NCBI RefSeq assembly: GCF_032818155.1
Contig: NZ_CP102589.1
Coordinates: 482,001 to 546,000, forward strand
Direction of reading: 5' to 3'
Length of the DNA stretch: 64,000 nt
DNA from: Niallia taxi
Lineage (GTDB): Bacteria > Bacillota > Bacilli > Bacillales > Cytobacillaceae
Shown here: one piece after another, positions 16,893 through 25,813 of the stretch
How the letters are laid out: each line of letters starts with the position of its first letter
How positions within the stretch are numbered: the first letter of the stretch is position 1
Position numbers and translations under genes: made by a program
Notes under the pieces: model-generated
What the model saw: only the letters and a program-made list of their open reading frames with translations
Told to the model about the DNA's origin: nothing
The model's database searches: none

Positions 16893-18698
16893 ATGAATGC
16901 AATTACAATTGTAATTGGAACGATGTGCTTCTTAATGATTGCATATCGTTTGTATGGTACCTTCATGGCTGCTAAAGTGTTAAAGCTGAAGGAAATGGAG
17001 GAACGAAAAAAGACCCCGGCTCATGAGCTCAATGATGGAAAGGATTATGTGCCGACGAATAAATGGGTTACGTTTGGCCACCATTTTGCGGCGATTGCTG
17101 CAGCTGGTCCGCTTGTCGGTCCAATTCTTGCTGCGCAGTTTGGCTATCTGCCAGGATTGCTTTGGCTGTTAATTGGGGCAGTAATTGGAGGGGCTGTTCA
17201 TGATGCTGTTGTTCTTTTCGCATCCATGCGCAAGAAGGGAAAATCTCTTTCCGAAGTAGCGAAGGAAGAGTTGGGTCCTGTTGCTGGCTTTTGTACAGGA
17301 CTTGCAATGCTGTTCATCATTACGATTACGATGGCTGGCCTATCAATGGTTGTACTTCATGCTCTTGAGCGCAACCCATGGGGAACGTTTGCAGTAGGGA
17401 TTACAATTCCGATTGCGATGGGTGTTGGCCTATTTTATAAAAAGACAGGAAATTTGAAGCTTGCCAGTACAGTTGGTTTTATTCTTCTTATGATTGGTGT
17501 TTTTATCGGTCCATCCATTCAAGAAACTGCGTTAGGAGAATTCTTGACCTTTGATTCTAAAACATTAGCAGTTATTCTGCCAATCTATGCCTTCTTTGCA
17601 GCTGCACTGCCAGTATGGCTGTTGCTAGCACCAAGGGATTATTTAAGCAGCTTTATGAAAATCGGTGTGTTTATTGCGTTGATTATTGGTGTCTTTATTA
17701 TAAATCCTGATGTGCAAATGCCTGCTTTCACAGAGTTTATACATGGCGGCGGCCCTGTTATTGCTGGTCCGGTTTGGCCATTCATTTCCATTACGATTGC
17801 CTGTGGAGCGATTTCTGGTTTCCATGCCTTTGTTGGTTCTGGAACAACCCCGAAAATGCTCGACCGTTGGCAGGATATAAAAATTGTCGGCTTTGGTGGT
17901 ATGCTTGTTGAATGTTTAGTTGCTGTTATGGCTTTAATTGCAGCTGTTTCCTTACAGCCAGGCGATTATTTTGCCATTAACTCAACACCAGAAGTATTTA
18001 AAACTCTTGGTATGTCCGCAGTCCATTTGCCTGAGCTTAGCCAGGAAATCGGTTTAGACTTAGAAGGCAGAACTGGTGGAGCTGTTTCCTTAGCTGTTGG
18101 AATGACCTATATTTTTACGAGCATTCCTTGGTTTGATAATCTTGCACCGCATTTTTTCCAATTTGTGATTATGTTTGAGGCAGTTTTCATTTTAACAGCT
18201 ATTGATGCAGGGACGCGTGTAGCGCGTTATTTGATTCAGGATTTCTTTGGTGAGGTATATAAACCGTTAAAACGCGTCGATTGGTTGCCTGGCAATATAT
18301 TTGCAAGCGCGTTAGCATGTCTTGCATGGGGTTACTTGCTGTTCTCTGGAGATATTGGCTCAGTTTGGGCACTCTTTGGTGTTTCTAACCAGCTGATGGC
18401 ATCTATCGGCTTGATTGTGGGAGCAACAGTCATTTTGAAAATAGCTGATAAGCGCAGCTATATCCTTACTTGTCTCATCCCGCTAGCGTATCTATTTGTA
18501 ACAGTTAATGTCGCGGGTTATTGGATGATTACAAACGTATATTTAAATCCAGATGCTGCAGGATATAATGTAGTAAACGGAGTATTGTCGATCATTATGC
18601 TCATTCTTGGAATAATTATCGTAATTGCGGCAATTAAGAAGTGGGTCGAAATTTGGAAAACTCCCAGCTTAAGAGGAGATAAATATCTTTCTGCATAA
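16893..18698 (+). CDS. cstA: Carbon starvation protein CstA, peptide/pyruvate transporter family
   Basis: The 601-residue polytopic protein matches CstA: an N-terminal helix, RKKTPAHELNDGKDYVPTNK, GHHFAAIAAAGPLVGPILAA, the LWLLIGAVIGGAVHD helix, and about 16 further hydrophobic segments. The length agrees with the Bacillus protein (about 600). The family imports peptides or pyruvate when preferred carbon runs out. Here the gene is monocistronic with a good AGGAGG site, a cre-overlapped promoter upstream and a strong terminator downstream. Confidence 0.95.
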   Translation: MNAITIVIGTMCFLMIAYRLYGTFMAAKVLKLKEMEERKKTPAHELNDGKDYVPTNKWVTFGHHFAAIAAAGPLVGPILAAQFGYLPGLLWLLIGAVIGGAVHDAVVLFASMRKKGKSLSEVAKEELGPVAGFCTGLAMLFIITITMAGLSMVVLHALERNPWGTFAVGITIPIAMGVGLFYKKTGNLKLASTVGFILLMIGVFIGPSIQETALGEFLTFDSKTLAVILPIYAFFAAALPVWLLLAPRDYLSSFMKIGVFIALIIGVFIINPDVQMPAFTEFIHGGGPVIAGPVWPFISITIACGAISGFHAFVGSGTTPKMLDRWQDIKIVGFGGMLVECLVAVMALIAAVSLQPGDYFAINSTPEVFKTLGMSAVHLPELSQEIGLDLEGRTGGAVSLAVGMTYIFTSIPWFDNLAPHFFQFVIMFEAVFILTAIDAGTRVARYLIQDFFGEVYKPLKRVDWLPGNIFASALACLAWGYLLFSGDIGSVWALFGVSNQLMASIGLIVGATVILKIADKRSYILTCLIPLAYLFVTVNVAGYWMITNVYLNPDAAGYNVVNGVLSIIMLILGIIIVIAAIKKWVEIWKTPSLRGDKYLSA

Positions 18699-18702
18699 TT
18701 TT

Positions 18703-18745
18703 TAGGAGAGACTGCAGGCGTTTTGCCGCAGTCTCTCCTATTTAA
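18703..18745 (+). terminator. cstA terminator
   Basis: A 13-base perfect stem, TAGGAGAGACTGC (18703-18715) with 18728-18740, is followed by TTTAAA. Confidence 0.85.
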
Positions 18746-18789
18746 AAGAGAGTAGTCTAAATTAATTGCCGAAGAAGAAACGTTCTGTT

Positions 18790-18826
18790 ATTATTTAGAT
18801 GTCTATTATTTAGACATCTAAATAAT
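18790..18826. promoter_or_regulatory. Long inverted repeat, candidate MarR operator (distal)
   Basis: Two 16-base arms (18790-18805 and 18811-18826, TAGACATCTAAATAAT) are perfect inverse complements separated by TTATT. The arms contain overlapping near-palindromes of the type TTTAGA..TCTAAA. It lies upstream of the SDR gene whose neighbour encodes a MarR regulator. Confidence 0.65.
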
Positions 18827-18904
18827 TGGGTAATCAGTAAACCTTTCTAGTTAAGATAGGAAATAGTGCTTTCAAGAAAAAGCAGAATTATAAGGCCAAT
18901 TATA

Positions 18905-18922
18905 TATTTAGATATCTAAATA
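18905..18922. promoter_or_regulatory. Perfect palindrome, candidate MarR operator (proximal)
   Basis: TATTTAGATATCTAAATA is an 18-base perfect palindrome about 30 bases before the SDR start codon. It shares the TTTAGA..TCTAAA core with the distal repeat, as expected for a repressor site near a promoter or leader. Confidence 0.7.
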
Positions 18923-18954
18923 AAAGCAAAAGACAGTTAGGAGTGTATTTAAAG

Positions 18955-19689
18955 ATGGGAAGATTAGAGAATAAAGTGGCTATTATCACAGGTGGAGCAT
19001 CAGGAATCGGGGAATGCATGGTAGATTTATTTTGCCAGGAAGGTGCTGTTGTGATTGCTGCAGATATTAATGAGGCAGCACTAGAAACGATTAGCCAAAA
19101 GGAAAATGTGTATGGGATAAAGTTGAATGTAGCTTCTGATGAGGATTGGCAGGATCTAGTGAAAGAAGTGGTATCAAGGTTCGGAAAGATTGATATACTC
19201 GTAAATAATGCCGGGATTTCCTCTGAAAAAATGTATCAGGATATTAATTTTGATGATTGGCAGAAAATGCTTTCTATTAATGGTTTTGGTCCATTTGCAG
19301 GGATGAAGCATGTAGCTCCCTTAATGGCAGCCCAAAAGAAAGGTTCTATTATCAATATTTCCTCCTACACGGCTCAAATTGGTCAAGGCTTTAATCATTA
19401 TTCTGCATCTAAAGGCGCAGTACGTGCTATCTCAAAGGCAGCGGCTACTACTTTTGGTCATGATGGAGTTCGCGTTAATGCCCTTTTCCCTGGCATTATT
19501 GAAACGCCGATGACACAGTCCTTGAGCACTTCTAGAGATCTGCTTGGCCGATTGATTCAAGCAACACCACTTCAGCGGCTGGGACAGCCCGCTGACATAG
19601 CGAAAGCTGCGTTGTTCTTTGCCTCAGATGATTCTGACTATATTACAGGTGCAGAATTGGTGATTGATGGTGGATTCTCAGCACAATAG
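18955..19689 (+). CDS. Short-chain dehydrogenase/reductase (SDR)
   Basis: The 244-residue protein is a classical SDR: TGGASGIG NAD(P)-binding turn at residues 12-19, NNAG, a catalytic Ser in NISSYTA, and YSASKGA with the Tyr/Lys pair. The C-terminal PG.I.TPM and ITGAELVIDGG motifs are standard. The acidic residue at the end of beta-2 (AADIN) suggests NAD preference. The substrate is unknown. The frame opens with a GTG at 18943, but TAGGAG directly overlaps it, so ATG 18955 is the better start. The gene is linked to a MarR regulator gene just downstream and to palindromic sites upstream. Confidence 0.9.
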   Translation: MGRLENKVAIITGGASGIGECMVDLFCQEGAVVIAADINEAALETISQKENVYGIKLNVASDEDWQDLVKEVVSRFGKIDILVNNAGISSEKMYQDINFDDWQKMLSINGFGPFAGMKHVAPLMAAQKKGSIINISSYTAQIGQGFNHYSASKGAVRAISKAAATTFGHDGVRVNALFPGIIETPMTQSLSTSRDLLGRLIQATPLQRLGQPADIAKAALFFASDDSDYITGAELVIDGGFSAQ

Positions 19690-19705
19690 TAATGTATGAT
19701 AAGAG

Positions 19706-19732
19706 AGCCCCTGATAAAATCAGGGGCTTTTA
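19706..19732 (+). terminator. Terminator of the SDR gene
   Basis: AGCCCCTGAT (19706-19715) pairs with ATCAGGGGCT (19719-19728) around an AAA loop, followed by TTTT. Confidence 0.9.
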
Positions 19733-19757
19733 ACACTTTTCGAAAGCAGGGATATTT

Positions 19758-20177
19758 ATGGAAGAAAAGACGATTTTCGAGATCATCCATAATATGGACA
19801 AGGTTACTAATAATTTAATCATTAAATGGAATAAAATGTTTAATGAGGATCTTGGCATTTCCCATATTCTTGTTCTTAGCCATTTGGAGAAAAAGGGGAA
19901 TAGCCGTCCATCTGATATTGCGAAGGCTTTAGGGTTGACTCCTCCCACTTTGACACATTTATCAGAAAAACTAGTGCACAAGGGATTAGCCGTAAGGATT
20001 GTAGATGAAAAGGATCGTCGAATCATCTATTTGGGTATTACAGAAAAGGGCAGTGAGATAGTAGTTAAAGCCCACAGAGACGGGGAGATGCTGCGTCGAA
20101 ACCTGTTTGAAACCCTCACAGAAGAAGAAAGACTGCAGATGTTGAAGATATTTGAGAAGCTGAATGGACAAACTTAG
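19758..20177 (+). CDS. MarR-family transcriptional regulator
   Basis: The 139-residue winged-helix protein has RPSDIAKALGLTPPTLTHLSEKL as recognition region and DEKDRRIIYLGITEKG as the wing. That is the MarR fold, binding palindromic DNA as a dimer. It lies about 70 bases after the SDR gene beyond a terminator. The three TTTAGA..TCTAAA sites upstream of the SDR gene are its likely targets (inference). No cysteine is present in the N-terminal region, so OhrR-type thiol sensing is not suggested. Confidence 0.9.
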   Translation: MEEKTIFEIIHNMDKVTNNLIIKWNKMFNEDLGISHILVLSHLEKKGNSRPSDIAKALGLTPPTLTHLSEKLVHKGLAVRIVDEKDRRIIYLGITEKGSEIVVKAHRDGEMLRRNLFETLTEEERLQMLKIFEKLNGQT

Positions 20178-20188
20178 AGACAGGAAAA

Positions 20189-20223
20189 AGACGAATAAAA
20201 AGGTAAAAAGCTCTTATTCGTCT
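20189..20223 (-). terminator. Terminator of the chemoreceptor gene
   Basis: AGACGAATAA pairs with TTATTCGTCT. On the minus strand TTTTTCC follows the stem. It also separates the convergent MarR gene. Confidence 0.8.
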
Positions 20224-20252
20224 GCTGATTCTGTTCTTCTTCATACGTTAAT

Positions 20253-21551
20253 TTAATAACCCTGCATTGTCTGGTTCAACTCATCCGCTAATTCTGCTAC
20301 CTTGGAGCCAGCTTCACCAATTTCTTTTAAAATGTTTGTGAAATTGCTCATCTCTTTATTATTCAGTTCATTTTTTTCCGTGCTTACTATGCTTGCTGTC
20401 AAAATTTCATCAAAGCTGTTTACTGTCTCTTGGACATTTTGGTTTGCTGAAATGGTTTTAGAGTTTACTTCATTAATTTGTTTGACGACATCTTCAATCT
20501 GCTTTGTTGTTGAAAGAACTAAGCTTGTAATATTGCTTGAAGAAAGCTTCGTCTGCTCAGCCAGCTTTCGTACTTCTGCAGCGACAACAGAAAAACCCTT
20601 CCCGTGCTCCCCGGCTCTTGCAGCTTCTATTGCGGCATTCAAAGCAAGAAGATTTGTTTGTTCTGCTATGGTAGTGATAACTGCTACGATATCACCAATT
20701 TCCCGCGAGTTAGCCTCAAGTGAACCAACACTTGTCTTGATTTCATTTACGCTGTCTTTTAATGCGACCGTCTCTTCAATAACTTGATCAAGCTGTCTGC
20801 TTCCTTTTATAGAAGATTCCGATGTGACTATAGAGGACCTCAATCCTTCATCCAATTCCTTCGTCATGCTTTCAGACCGAACAACGACATCAGTTACAGA
20901 TGCTCCAACCTGCTCTGACATCGCTGCTAATTCTTCCGTAATAGAACCGATTGTTTTTTTGACTTGTTGCTTTGCTTCCATTTCTTTCATTATAGCAGCT
21001 TCATTTTGCAGATCCTGCAGATAAGCGAGGCATAGCTGCAGCTCTAGGTTAAAGATTTTAGCTGTGACTTTAGCAGCTAAAGTCATGCTTTCAATATCCT
21101 CATGATATTTTTCTTTAAGTAGCTCAAGAATAGTGTTAACAAATACGGCGTTTGTACAAAGATACCAGCGTGCCTCTACACCCACCGCCAAATAGTACTT
21201 AGAAATATTCATCCTTCTTTCTGCAAATTGGTCATCGATAATACCATCAAAGAAGCCTATCACATATTCTTGGCAGCCCTTCAAATCTACTCCAATTGAA
21301 GTCATGTCCACTACTTTGCGAATTCCAGGATTAGTATGGTGATAAATAGGGTTATAGATTGCTTCAATATTTGCTTGAATAAATGGCTGTAATACTCTAG
21401 CTACTGCTAATTCTTCTAAAGTGAGGTCTATTACTGCCAGCTGTTGAACTAAATTAGCATCTTGTGTGACATCTATTTTTACTTTATGCCGTTCCTGCTC
21501 GGCTAACTCCTTTAAGCTGGCTGCTTTTTGTTTCTTTGCAAACATATTCAA
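20253..21551 (-). CDS. HemAT-like globin-coupled chemoreceptor without proximal histidine
   Basis: The product, 432 residues from TTG 21551, has an N-terminal protoglobin domain (about 30-190: [33 protein letters not shown]) and a soluble methyl-accepting signalling domain (about 235-430, hairpin [20 protein letters not shown]). That is the arrangement and length of HemAT, the cytoplasmic oxygen sensor for aerotaxis. Aligning on GxxxxWY, the position of the HemAT proximal heme ligand (His123 in B. subtilis) is Tyr120 here, while the distal Tyr (Tyr66) is kept. Heme binding is therefore uncertain. AGGAG lies eight bases before the TTG. ATG 21545 is an alternative with poor spacing. Confidence 0.85.
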   Translation of the reverse strand: MNMFAKKQKAASLKELAEQERHKVKIDVTQDANLVQQLAVIDLTLEELAVARVLQPFIQANIEAIYNPIYHHTNPGIRKVVDMTSIGVDLKGCQEYVIGFFDGIIDDQFAERRMNISKYYLAVGVEARWYLCTNAVFVNTILELLKEKYHEDIESMTLAAKVTAKIFNLELQLCLAYLQDLQNEAAIMKEMEAKQQVKKTIGSITEELAAMSEQVGASVTDVVVRSESMTKELDEGLRSSIVTSESSIKGSRQLDQVIEETVALKDSVNEIKTSVGSLEANSREIGDIVAVITTIAEQTNLLALNAAIEAARAGEHGKGFSVVAAEVRKLAEQTKLSSSNITSLVLSTTKQIEDVVKQINEVNSKTISANQNVQETVNSFDEILTASIVSTEKNELNNKEMSNFTNILKEIGEAGSKVAELADELNQTMQGY

Positions 21552-21773
21552 GTTTATCACTCCTGTTAAAAATAAATAAATCCGATTTATATGCAAATTT
21601 TTACATGTAATATATCGGTAAAAACTATCGGATTTTAAGAGTTAGTATAATATTTCCTTTTTGTTGTGATTTCCTTTTTTAAATAAATTTTATAAAACAG
21701 TTTGCTTTTCACCGACTTTTCACCAAAGGCTACTAAACTACAACTATCGAAAAGGAAAGGTGGAGAGAAAACA

Positions 21774-22172
21774 ATGAATGCTAGATTCAAAAAAGGTGTT
21801 TTTTGGAGCTTGGTAATTGCCTCTTTTATATTGGCAATTAGCTTCATCACAAAACTGATTGGAGGTGCTGCTGCTTTAGCCTTTGGTCATGGACAGGGAA
21901 TGGGTAACGGATTGCGTCAAGGTAGCTTTGGTCATGGTCAAATGATGGGTGGCTTTCACCACGGGCCAAGTTTTTCATGGTTAGGCTTCTTATTCTTCCT
22001 GATTATTGTGATAGTAGTAATTAATTTGGTTGTTAAGCTTCTAAAGAAAAAGTCAAAATCCAATTCAATGGAGCAGTTTATTCCTACTTCAACAATGAAT
22101 ACACCTAAGCCAACAGTTAATTTCAGCAATGCCTCTGTTTTAGATGAATGGGAAAGAAACAACACAAATTAA
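21774..22172 (+). CDS. Small membrane protein paired with PspA
   Basis: The 132-residue protein has two membrane helices (about 8-30 and 70-93) separated by a Gly/His/Met-rich loop (GHGQGMGNG, GHGQMMGGFHHGP). A polar cytoplasmic tail ends in LDEWERNN. It is 17 bases from the PspA gene, with the ribosome site of the latter in between. By analogy to LiaI with LiaH, it may recruit the PspA protein to the membrane (inference). The His/Met-rich loop could also bind metal. The frame extends to 21702, but AAAGGTGGAG before ATG 21774 sets the start. Confidence 0.7.
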   Translation: MNARFKKGVFWSLVIASFILAISFITKLIGGAAALAFGHGQGMGNGLRQGSFGHGQMMGGFHHGPSFSWLGFLFFLIIVIVVINLVVKLLKKKSKSNSMEQFIPTSTMNTPKPTVNFSNASVLDEWERNNTN

Positions 22173-22189
22173 AAAGGAGAGATTATATT

Positions 22190-22843
22190 ATGGGTATTTT
22201 TAAAAGAATAAAAACTATTGCAAGTGCAGATATTAATGGGTTATTGGATAATATGGAAGATCCGATTGCAATGCTTAATGAATATACAAGGGAAATGGAG
22301 CATGAGCTCGGAAAAGCTCAATCAGCTTTATCACGACAAATTTTTGTAGAAAACAAACAAGCAGCACTAATTGGACAAACGAAGGAATTAATGGAAAGAA
22401 GAACTCGCCAAGCTAAACTAGCTATTGAAAAGGGTGAGGACGGAATTGCAAGGCTTGCAGTTCAAGAAAAAATCAATCATGAGCAGCAGCTCAGCATCTA
22501 CGGGCAGCAATTAGAAGCTATCAAGGAGCAAACGAATATCCTGAAGGAAAAGTACAATGAACTGCTAGTTACTTATAATGAGCTTCAGCATAAGAAGATC
22601 TTGCTTGCATCTCGTGCAAATGTCGCAAACTCCATTAAGCAAATTCAAAGGGTTTCGAGCACCTTTAGTGCAGACAATATTGTAAGAGGAATAACGAAGG
22701 CAGAGGAGAAAATCCTATTTATGGAAGCAGAAGTACAAGCAGGCGGATATTCGAAAAACCCGTTAAACAGCTATGCTGGGACAGGCTTCTCATATGTAAG
22801 TGATGATGAGGTTTCGAAGGAATTAGAGAAGTTAAAAGGTTAA
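22190..22843 (+). CDS. PspA/IM30-family membrane-stress protein
   Basis: The 217-residue protein is mostly one long coiled coil (about 25-185), preceded by the amphipathic N-terminal helix MGIFKRIKTIASADINGLLD that binds stressed membranes, followed by the DP.AMLNEY motif typical of PspA/LiaH/Vipp1. It should oligomerise on the inner membrane face and protect against envelope stress. The start at ATG 22190 follows AAAAAGGAGAG. It forms a two-gene unit with the preceding small membrane protein. Confidence 0.92.
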   Translation: MGIFKRIKTIASADINGLLDNMEDPIAMLNEYTREMEHELGKAQSALSRQIFVENKQAALIGQTKELMERRTRQAKLAIEKGEDGIARLAVQEKINHEQQLSIYGQQLEAIKEQTNILKEKYNELLVTYNELQHKKILLASRANVANSIKQIQRVSSTFSADNIVRGITKAEEKILFMEAEVQAGGYSKNPLNSYAGTGFSYVSDDEVSKELEKLKG

Positions 22844-22851
22844 AAAATAAA

Positions 22852-22895
22852 AGACAAAACAGGCCCTGTTTAAGAACGGGGTCTAATTTGTTTGT
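22852..22895 (+). terminator. Probable terminator of the PspA unit
   Basis: GGCCCTG pairs with CGGGGTC with two G-T wobbles, plus outer ACAAA/TTTGT pairing. The T-run is moderate. Confidence 0.55.
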
Positions 22896-23037
22896 AGAAT
22901 AACATTACTAGATATGAGGAATACTAAAACAATATCCCCATTGCTCTAAAGGTTGATCTACATTGCATATATTCCCTCTAATCAAGACCCCTTTCATTAA
23001 ATAATCCCTGAAAGCTAACAAAGGAGTGTTCTCTAAA

Positions 23038-24963
23038 ATGAGTAATATAGATGATGGACTATTACACGATTCATTTAAAAGGATGAATGCTGTTTTAAAA
23101 CAATCCTTTAAGGTAAACAAGAATCCCTTTCCTTGGGTGAAGGCTTTTTATGCTGGTTTGGCTGCAGCACTTCCTGTATTTATAGGTGTTCTTTTCGGGA
23201 GCTTTGAAAATGGACTATTGGCCGGAATAGGTGGATTCACGTATTTATATGTGTTTGATATTCCTTACGTTCAAAGAGCCAAAAAGATATTTCTTGTGCT
23301 GTTGTCTATTACCTTCTCTGTATTTATGGGCACCATTTTGGCGCCATATGTTGCATTATCTGTTTTGATGATGGGTGTGATCGGTGCGTTGGCAATCTTT
23401 ATTTTTGGAGCATTGAAAATAACCGGACCATCTGCCTTATTTTTTGTTCTTTGTTTTGCCATGGCAACTGGCATGCCGGTTGATCCATCTCTTGCGCCAA
23501 TTCGGGCAGGGTTTGTTTTTTTAGGTGGATCTTTATCTTGGATTCTCGCCATGCTTGGCTGGTTTTTTCATCCTCATAAACCTGAAATAAAGGCAGTGAA
23601 AAGGGTATATTGTGAGCTTGCTGAGTTAATGGATTCTATAGGTACAAGCAATGTGAATATGGTAAGGCATAGAGTCATTAATGTCATGAGTGAAGCAGAA
23701 GCTGTTCTGTTTGCGGGCTATTCTTCTAGACCGTCCACAAAACTATGGAATCAGCTTTTTCTATTAAATGAGCATGCTAACTTAATTTATTCAAGCATAG
23801 CAGCAATTTCTACTAGCACTGATAAGATTCCGCCAGCATTAGGGCAATCTGTCCGTGAAATCAGTGACATGATTGGTGCAAGCAATTTACCGAGTAAAGA
23901 AGGTGATTTGCCTGAAGAGATGTCTGCGGAAATAGAGAGTATAGCCAAAAAGGTATTTGAGGCAAAAGGTATTTTAATGGCGTCGTTAGAGGAATTAAAG
24001 CATGAACAGTTTGTAAAGCCTTCCTTAAAAACAATACTATTAGGTGCGGTTGATAAAAACTCAATTGTATTTCTTTCTTCTGTTAAGTATGGGGTTGTTT
24101 TAATAATAGCGGCATTAATTGCTTATTCTTTTCCGTTTGAGCACGCCTATTGGATTCCACTTTCATGTGCGGCAGTCATGAGTGGACCGACTATTATTGC
24201 CACTTTTCACCGGGCAGTGCAAAGGATGATGGGGACAGTTATCGGCTTACTTATTGCAGGAGTAATCCTTATTACTGTGCACAATGGCTTTGTGGTTGCT
24301 CTTCTTATCCTTTGTTTAACATTTTTAACAGAGCTGTTTATCGTCCGTAATTATGGGCTTGCGGCGATTTTCTTTACAGCATCCGCACTCATTATGGCCG
24401 AGTATTCTTCCCAAGTATTTGACTATCCATATTTTGCAGTTGTAAGAGTGACAGATATTCTGATAGGAAGTCTTATTGGACTGGCAGGTGTAGTGTTGAT
24501 TGGCAGGAAATCTGCCTCCAATCTGTTAAATCATTTCGTTGCGAAAACAATCCGCAGTCAAGGTCAATTCCTTGTAGCAATGTACTCTAATTACATGCCA
24601 TATGAATATATACAAAGTAAGGAGCAGAGTAAAATGCAGACAAATCTCACCAACTTGGTGACTGTCTATCAATCGGCATTGGGAGAATTGTTTGGGAATA
24701 GAGCAAGGTTGGAGGCATTATGGCCAGTTATCTTTTCCATTAAACAAATTAGCCATGAGTTGAATATAAGCATTAAGTATGGACAGGAGAAGAAATTTCC
24801 TGAAAGCGAGCTAGCTCAATGGCTTTACGCTATGGAAATAATGGCTCTATCAATCGAGAATAATTTGTATCCTGAACGAAAGGAGCTTCCCTTTGTCGAA
24901 GGCTTTTCCCATTTACGCAGCGAAGTTCTCAATCTGCAAAAGGGAATGGAGCAATTGGAGTAA
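23038..24963 (+). CDS. FUSC-family membrane protein (aromatic acid exporter-like)
   Basis: The 641-residue protein has two membrane blocks of about six helices each (about 25-175 and 345-480), separated by a soluble helical region and followed by a cytoplasmic tail. This is the layout of the FUSC/YccS family linked to fusaric acid and aromatic carboxylate efflux. The second block starts KYGVVLIIAALIAYSFPFEHAYW. The function is inferred from the family only. A GTG at 23026 is possible, but AAAGGAG with 11-base spacing to ATG 23038 is better. Confidence 0.8.
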   Translation: MSNIDDGLLHDSFKRMNAVLKQSFKVNKNPFPWVKAFYAGLAAALPVFIGVLFGSFENGLLAGIGGFTYLYVFDIPYVQRAKKIFLVLLSITFSVFMGTILAPYVALSVLMMGVIGALAIFIFGALKITGPSALFFVLCFAMATGMPVDPSLAPIRAGFVFLGGSLSWILAMLGWFFHPHKPEIKAVKRVYCELAELMDSIGTSNVNMVRHRVINVMSEAEAVLFAGYSSRPSTKLWNQLFLLNEHANLIYSSIAAISTSTDKIPPALGQSVREISDMIGASNLPSKEGDLPEEMSAEIESIAKKVFEAKGILMASLEELKHEQFVKPSLKTILLGAVDKNSIVFLSSVKYGVVLIIAALIAYSFPFEHAYWIPLSCAAVMSGPTIIATFHRAVQRMMGTVIGLLIAGVILITVHNGFVVALLILCLTFLTELFIVRNYGLAAIFFTASALIMAEYSSQVFDYPYFAVVRVTDILIGSLIGLAGVVLIGRKSASNLLNHFVAKTIRSQGQFLVAMYSNYMPYEYIQSKEQSKMQTNLTNLVTVYQSALGELFGNRARLEALWPVIFSIKQISHELNISIKYGQEKKFPESELAQWLYAMEIMALSIENNLYPERKELPFVEGFSHLRSEVLNLQKGMEQLE

Positions 24964-24967
24964 AGAA

Positions 24968-24994
24968 AAAGCTGGCCGCAGCCAGCTTTCAATA
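24968..24994. terminator. Bidirectional terminator
   Basis: AAAGCTGGC (24968-24976) pairs with GCCAGCTTT (24981-24989) around a four-base loop, between convergent genes. The T-run is better on the minus strand. Confidence 0.85.
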
Positions 24995-24998
24995 TGTA

Positions 24999-25415
24999 TT
25001 AAGGTTGATATAACAAAACATAGTCACCAGGTCCTGTTAGGGCAACGCCGATTGCCACTGCAATCAAAACAAAATTGTATTCGAATCCACCCTCAGTCAT
25101 CCAGTACCCATTTTTCCCATGGACAGCGAAAATGGCATCAATCATGACAATAACGATCATCGCCGCACCTAGCCACGTAAGTACACCGGAAGCAAAAAGC
25201 AAACCACCGATAAATTCAAATAATCCTGCTAGGATCGCCCAAACCTTCGCTCCCTTTGCAAGACCGATTGTTTTCAGCCAATTGCCTGTTCCTTCAATTC
25301 CAGTCCCGCCAAACCAGCCGAAAAGCTTTTGGGCACCATGACCAACAAAAGTCAATCCCACTACAAGTCGAATAATCAAAAGCCCGCTATTTATCATTAC
25401 GATATTATGAGCCAT
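24999..25415 (-). CDS. DoxX-family membrane protein
   Basis: The 138-residue protein has four membrane helices and the family motifs RLVVGLTFVGHGAQKLFG and LAGLFEFIGGLLF. DoxX-type subunits in Bacillus (CatD, MhqP) are linked to quinone and electrophile stress. No mhq or cat partner gene is adjacent, so the role is open. ATG 25415 has AAGG with good spacing. The frame also offers an ATG six codons earlier. Confidence 0.85.
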   Translation of the reverse strand: MAHNIVMINSGLLIIRLVVGLTFVGHGAQKLFGWFGGTGIEGTGNWLKTIGLAKGAKVWAILAGLFEFIGGLLFASGVLTWLGAAMIVIVMIDAIFAVHGKNGYWMTEGGFEYNFVLIAVAIGVALTGPGDYVLLYQP

Positions 25416-25813
25416 GCTAATACCTTCTTCCAATATTTGTTTTGAGTAAAAACTTTTATTGCCTATTATATGGACAAAAAGTTCAACTTATACAAGCAAT
25501 TTCCTGCAAAATCATTATTCTTCATATGATTTCTGTTAGTACATTTGAGAACAGTCCATTCGCATTTTTACCCTGTGCAGAAATTCTATAACTAGTACAT
25601 TTCACTATTTAAGCTATCTATAATAATCAGTTGTTATTATACGCATTTCTTTTTTTGAAAGTAAATAAGAATAGTCGGAAATAGATATATTTTACTAATA
25701 TATTGTTTTGGAAGACTGTGTTCTATGGTGTCCCTTTTTAAAAAATAGGCATACTTCGTGTTTTACGGGGTAAAGAGACAAAATAGTAATTTTGTTAGAA
25801 GGAGGCACTAATA
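25416..25813. other. Intergenic gap without a recognised gene
   Basis: This stretch of about 400 bases separates the divergent DoxX and pyruvyl transferase genes. A short direct repeat TAGTACATTT occurs twice (near 25537 and 25594). No convincing promoter pair, hairpin, RNA motif or ORF with a ribosome site was seen, other than AGAAGGAGG before 25814. Confidence 0.5.

Noticed and set aside
25740..25770. Sigma-B-like GTTTT..GGGGTAA before the pyruvyl transferase gene
   Set aside because: The spacing between the two parts is only about four bases, far below the 12-15 needed.
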